A stretch of DNA of 60,122 nt from Gnetum montanum (taxonomy: Eukaryota; Streptophyta; Gnetopsida; Gnetales; Gnetaceae). The translations under genes and the position numbers were made by a program. Where the stretch lies: assembly GCA_015680685.1 (NCBI GenBank), contig MNCI01034785.1, positions 992,485 through 1,052,606 of the forward strand, written 5' to 3'. The notes beneath the pieces are model-generated. The model was not told the origin of the DNA, did not search any database, and saw only the letters and a program-made list of their open reading frames with translations. Below are positions 56,499-60,122 of this stretch, one piece after another; within the stretch, counting starts at the first letter, position 1, and each line of letters begins with the position of its first letter.

Positions 56499-57373
56499 TG
56501 ATGAATCATGTTTTTTATAAGCTCTGATATCGAAGTGGCTATGATATTGAGTACACAATATCATGTACATGATATTGTAACCCAAGATGCGATATTAGGA
56601 TTTCAATATCACATGGTTACTCTCGAGCCTATATATATAGCCCTTGGGCACATGATTTGGGAGTAATTTTTGTAGTCAATTAGGGAAACTCTTGTAGTTT
56701 TTTCATTTGAGAGTTAGAATATTTTCCAAGTGCCTACAGTAGGTGTTCTAAGTGTGATCAAGTCTTTATTCAAGCATTGATGTACTTTAACACACCATTG
56801 TGTTGGCAATAAAGACAAACTCTTTGATTCATCCTTGTAGCACTTGAGGCTTTCTTTCTTTATGCATTTACATAACATGATTTTAGATAGTTTACATTAA
56901 TGATATTCATTTAACAATTAATTTTGATTTTGAGAAATTAAGAAACTAATTAAAATACACAAGCACAACCCCTTTGAACATATGTATGACACTTGGTAGC
57001 TCATAAATGGTTAGCGTTTGACAACCCAACAGTGTTTACACAAAGTTTAGGATGTGTCTGGGAAGTGGGGATGGTTACTTATGTTAGAATAGATTAGAAA
57101 ATAGTTCACTTAGCACTTAATTACTCTCACTTTTATTCTTGTTTTAGGAAATCAATTGAAAAAACACAAAATAATAAAAATTTTATGCCTCAATCACATT
57201 TAACCATACACTTGCATTTCATAGGTGAGATTGGGAAGACAACAAATGGGTAATATGAACTTACTATTTAGCTTTAGTGTACTTGGTAATTAAAGTATAC
57301 AAAATTTAACCAAATCACATGTGAACACCTATAATTCATATGGTTGGGCATAAGGGTACCTTGCTGCTCATCA
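56499..57373 (+). repeat. Element D 5' LTR
   Basis: 875 bp, from TGATGAATCATG to CTCATCA. Matches other family-1 LTRs at AATAAAGACAAAC, GGTTGGGCATAAGGGTACC and CTCATCA followed by TTGGCAC. The exact start is less sure than the end. Confidence 0.75.
56526..56639 (+). promoter_or_regulatory. Element D U3: 14-bp spaced GATATC-like motifs and TATA box
   Basis: GATATC at 56526. GATATT, AATATC and GATATT start at 56543, 56557 and 56571, at exact 14-bp steps. GATATT and AATATC start at 56591 and 56605, again 14 bp apart. TATATATA lies at 56632-56639. Confidence 0.7.
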
Positions 57374-57374
57374 T

Positions 57375-57392
57375 TGGCACTATTGCTGAGGA
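57375..57392 (+). other. Element D primer binding site (tRNA-Asp type)
   Basis: TGGCACTATTGCTGAGGA has five differences from the tRNA-Asp complement, all transitions. Confidence 0.7.
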
Positions 57393-57539
57393 CTTTAGTT
57401 CTATGTGTGCTATCTAAAACTTAGTGAAATTATTTACCTCATTGTTCAAACCCTAAGAGTCAAATCTTATAAAAAAAAATTATTATTACAAATAAATTAA
57501 ATATTAATCACACACTACATATAAAATCATTAACATAAA

Positions 57540-60122
57540 ATGTCTTCTTCTCATAGAAGTTTATCTTTGCCTAGGGTAGAGCAGGTGCCCCAAAAATACT
57601 GAGTGGTATATGCTCATCCTAATGAGTATGTACCAGACTTCACCTTCATCTTACATTAAGATGAAATGTTGTGGTGGCATGACATAGAAGGAAACATTAT
57701 GTTGCCACCTGATTGACTTGTTCCAACTATGCTCTAGCTAATGCTTACATGACATGGACTTCAACATCTTTATGAGGAGTATGAGATGTGAGATCCCGAT
57801 TCAAGGGATTATCATCCCATTGAAGCACAAAAGTTAAAGGATCATCAACTGGAGCACCAACATGAGCCTATGAAGGACAAGGGGTCGAACATCTTTCCAC
57901 CTTTTCTTGGCCCATTAGATGGAGGCAAACACTTCTCTAGGGGATTTTTCTTTGATGATACTCCTCTCTTTGACTTTGGTCAAGGGGCCCTCAACCAAAA
58001 TGTGTAATCCATAATCCATAATCTAGGTTCTGGTTAGAATGGATTCAATGACAAAAAAGGATCTAGAGAATCAAGTCATGATAAGGGGAAAAATGGAGGT
58101 CATGATTGCAATCATGGTTATGATGATTGAAGAAAGGGTGACAGGCATTGACACGATGCAAGTTCTCCTTTTTCTTCCCATTCATCTTCTTCATCATCAT
58201 CATCTAGCTTAGATTGTAGCCTCAAAGGGCATGACCATGATGCAAGTGATCGATGGAACCAAGAAAATAGAAGGAACCATCAGGATAGTTATGATCAAAG
58301 GCATGGAAAATCCAGAGAGACCCACCACCATGAAAGAAGGGTTAGTAGAGAACATCATAGGCACCACCACCATGGCCTTGATGAACCTCTACTTGCCACT
58401 TGGAGCATGTTAAACATTGCAGAGGCCATGAGGATTCCAACAAGGCATAGAAAGAATAGTAGAATAAAGAGGTTGGACATGAATAATAGCCCTCAATTTG
58501 AGGAAGGTTATGATGTTGATCTACAAAATTATCTCTCAGCCTTCCAAGATGCATGTGCCTTGTAGAATATTAAGAATGACTATGAGAAGTTGAGGTTATT
58601 TCCAATGACACTCATTAAGGAAGTAGAAAATTGGTACTGGTCCTTGGAGCCAAAATCAATCTGGTGGTGGAGTACAATGTTAGAATTGTTCAATGAAAAA
58701 TATCAAATGTACTCTTGGGTATCCAATATGAGGAAGTAGATCCAAGGATGGAAACAAGGAAACCATGAGCCCTTGGATGCCACTATTGGTCTATACTACT
58801 CTGCTACATAAGTGTCCTAGCCATGGATACTCTCAGCTTGATCAACTTTTCCATATCATAGATGGGTTGTAGTCTAAAATAAAGAAAACCCTTAGCATCC
58901 ATTCCCAAGGGAGATTGACAGAGTTAAACGCTCATCAGATCCAAAAGTTAATTGAGTAGGTAGCCAAGAAGGAGGGAGAATTGAGAAAGTGATAAAGTGT
59001 AGAGGAATACAATAGGGATCATTTTATTCACAAAAGGGGGATTCGATTTTGTGACAATGAATGTGAGTTAACCAGAGATGAGGTGGCTAATCAGAAAACC
59101 TTTTCACTCCAAAAATTGTAATATGAAATCACGACTAAGGTTGAATAATTATGGGACTCCATGGACAATAATTTTTAGGTTGTCTTATAAATTTCTGAAG
59201 AGTTCAAGGAGCAAAGTGGTAAGCATGAGCACTGGAGATGCAAGGAAGCTAAATGTGCCATATCTAAGGGTAAGGGTAAAATGGCTATGATAGAGATGGT
59301 TGTGGATAGTAACTTAGATGATGATGGTGGGTGTAACATCTACCAGTATGAACATTCCAAGGGATGTTATCCAATTGTTTCATACTTGCAGGAATCTAGG
59401 GTGTATGCCTTACATCCATGACTTACATAAAGGAAAACACCCAAAATATTACCTTATCCATAAGGAAACTCTTGATAGTTCCACCAACCATAGTAGTACT
59501 ATCCAAGTGGAACTCCACTGCAATCCTACAAATTATACCAACAATGGCAACAACCAAAATTGTGGGCATTGGTACCTGTAAGATAGCAGTACCCTTACTA
59601 ACAACCAGATCCCTATGATTATTATGCTCAGAAAATTTCATCTCCATAGGACTGTTTTGGTCATGTTGCTACTTACCAACCTCACACCTACCCTATTGAA
59701 GTGTACCAACCTCCATATCCAAGGAGGGATGGAACCTACTATCCTCATGCTTCTACTCCTCCATCTCCTATATAGCTACCACTTATTCCATCCATGTAGG
59801 GTGAATTACTTGCCTAACCATAGCAAAGAAATTCTATGAGGGTGGTTAATTTTCAACTGGTTAACTAACCAAGTATGTTGGAACCACCACCAAATCCCTC
59901 AGATACATCAATGGTTGGTAACCCTACTCCTCCACCTTCCTTTGTCTCACCTTTATTTGAGTCCCCTTTAAACCAAAATCATTCTCAAATACATACTATA
60001 ATGTTACCCATGTTATATCTGATTGGATTCAAGCTAGTAACCTACCCAAGAAGTTAGTTGATCCTAGTACTCCCTTAGTAAACTTGCAAATTACTAAGAA
60101 TGAGCCTTGTAAAGCTCTTCTT
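57540..60122 (+). pseudogene. Element D gag and start of protease
   Basis: ATG at 57540 followed by SSSHRSLSLPRVEQVPQKY, then VYAHPNEYVPDFTFILH. A His/Asp/Ser/Arg-rich stretch lies at about 58030-58380. The capsid at about 58440-58990 reads LDMNNSPQFEEGYDVD, LSAFQDACAL and DGLQSK-like pieces with stops. The knuckle CNIYQYEHSKGCY lies near 59335, with two Cys lost. A Pro/Thr/Tyr-rich linker follows (59600-60000), and the window ends at NEPCKALL, immediately before where B has the protease DSG. Many stops; not functional. Confidence 0.8.

Larger units (their letters stand above)
54205..60122 (-). mobile_element. Element F: family-1-like element, interrupted by D
   Basis: A minus-strand LTR at 54205-55172, followed inward by sequence collinear with the B 3' interior (TTGGAAAGGTATGGGATTATT near 55225), then a coding-like block. 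It is cut at about 56498 by element D. The rest of F lies beyond the window, and the end given is only the window end. The left flank is CCAAG inside the A LTR. Confidence 0.6.
56499..60122 (+). mobile_element. Element D: family-1 element, cut by window end
   Basis: Plus-strand 5' LTR 56499-57373, tRNA-Asp-type primer site, Gag from 57540 and the first residues of the protease at the very end. Inserted into F after CACCT. The 3' half lies outside the window. Confidence 0.82.

Noticed and set aside
1-60122. tRNA, rRNA or intact cellular protein genes
   Set aside because: None were recognised on either strand. The only tRNA-like words are primer binding sites of the retroelements.

Overview
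The window is nuclear DNA of a plant, probably a seed plant with a large, repeat-rich genome. It is AT-rich, contains no intact cellular gene, and consists almost entirely of nested, decayed Ty3/gypsy LTR retrotransposons of plant lineages: chromovirus, Athila, and a Tat/Ogre-like group. The species cannot be named from this sequence. An 801-base run of N (28299-29099) is an assembly gap.

Layout, outermost layer first. Positions 1-4887 hold remnants of two chromovirus pol regions on the minus strand. Element A (minus strand, LTRs at 4888-5798 and 53842-54204+) is inserted next to them. Three elements are inserted in A. Element O (plus, 6274-25033, target duplication CTTCT) lies in its interior. 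Element E1 (plus, Athila lineage, 25827-50718, duplication TGTTT/TGTTC) also lies in its interior. Element F (minus, from 54205) lies inside A's right LTR. O is itself interrupted by element N1 (plus, 11030-18456), and its right LTR by insertion X (about 20730-24699). E1 is interrupted by N2 (plus, 31689-38263, duplication CTACC) and by element B (minus, 39257-46294, duplication GAAAC). F is interrupted by element D (plus, from 56499), which runs off the right end. When the insertions are removed, the pieces of A line up with B, and the pieces of E1 join into one Athila gag-PR-RT-IN region. This supports the nest independently of the LTRs.

N1, B, A, D and probably F are one family, called family 1 here. 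Its members have LTRs of roughly 0.8-1.0 kb beginning TGATGA and ending CTCATCA, a primer site complementary to tRNA-Asp, a Gag with a charged Ser/Arg/His-rich N-terminus and an odd zinc knuckle, and in N1 and B an aspartic protease. No reverse transcriptase or integrase is visible between the LTRs, so they look non-autonomous. Their U3 promoters share a rigid layout: GATATC motifs starting 14 bp apart, and exactly 18 bp between the nearest GATATC and TATAAATA in four LTRs.

Two places carry captured cellular gene pieces. Both 2.2-kb LTRs of E1 contain a polygalacturonase-like coding fragment in the same relative position. Insertion X carries an HSP70 ATPase-domain fragment and a cytochrome P450 K-helix fragment. 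All reading frames are broken except a few Gag pieces, the best being a 323-codon Gag in N2. The window shows copying, nesting and decay of mobile elements rather than a working gene set.
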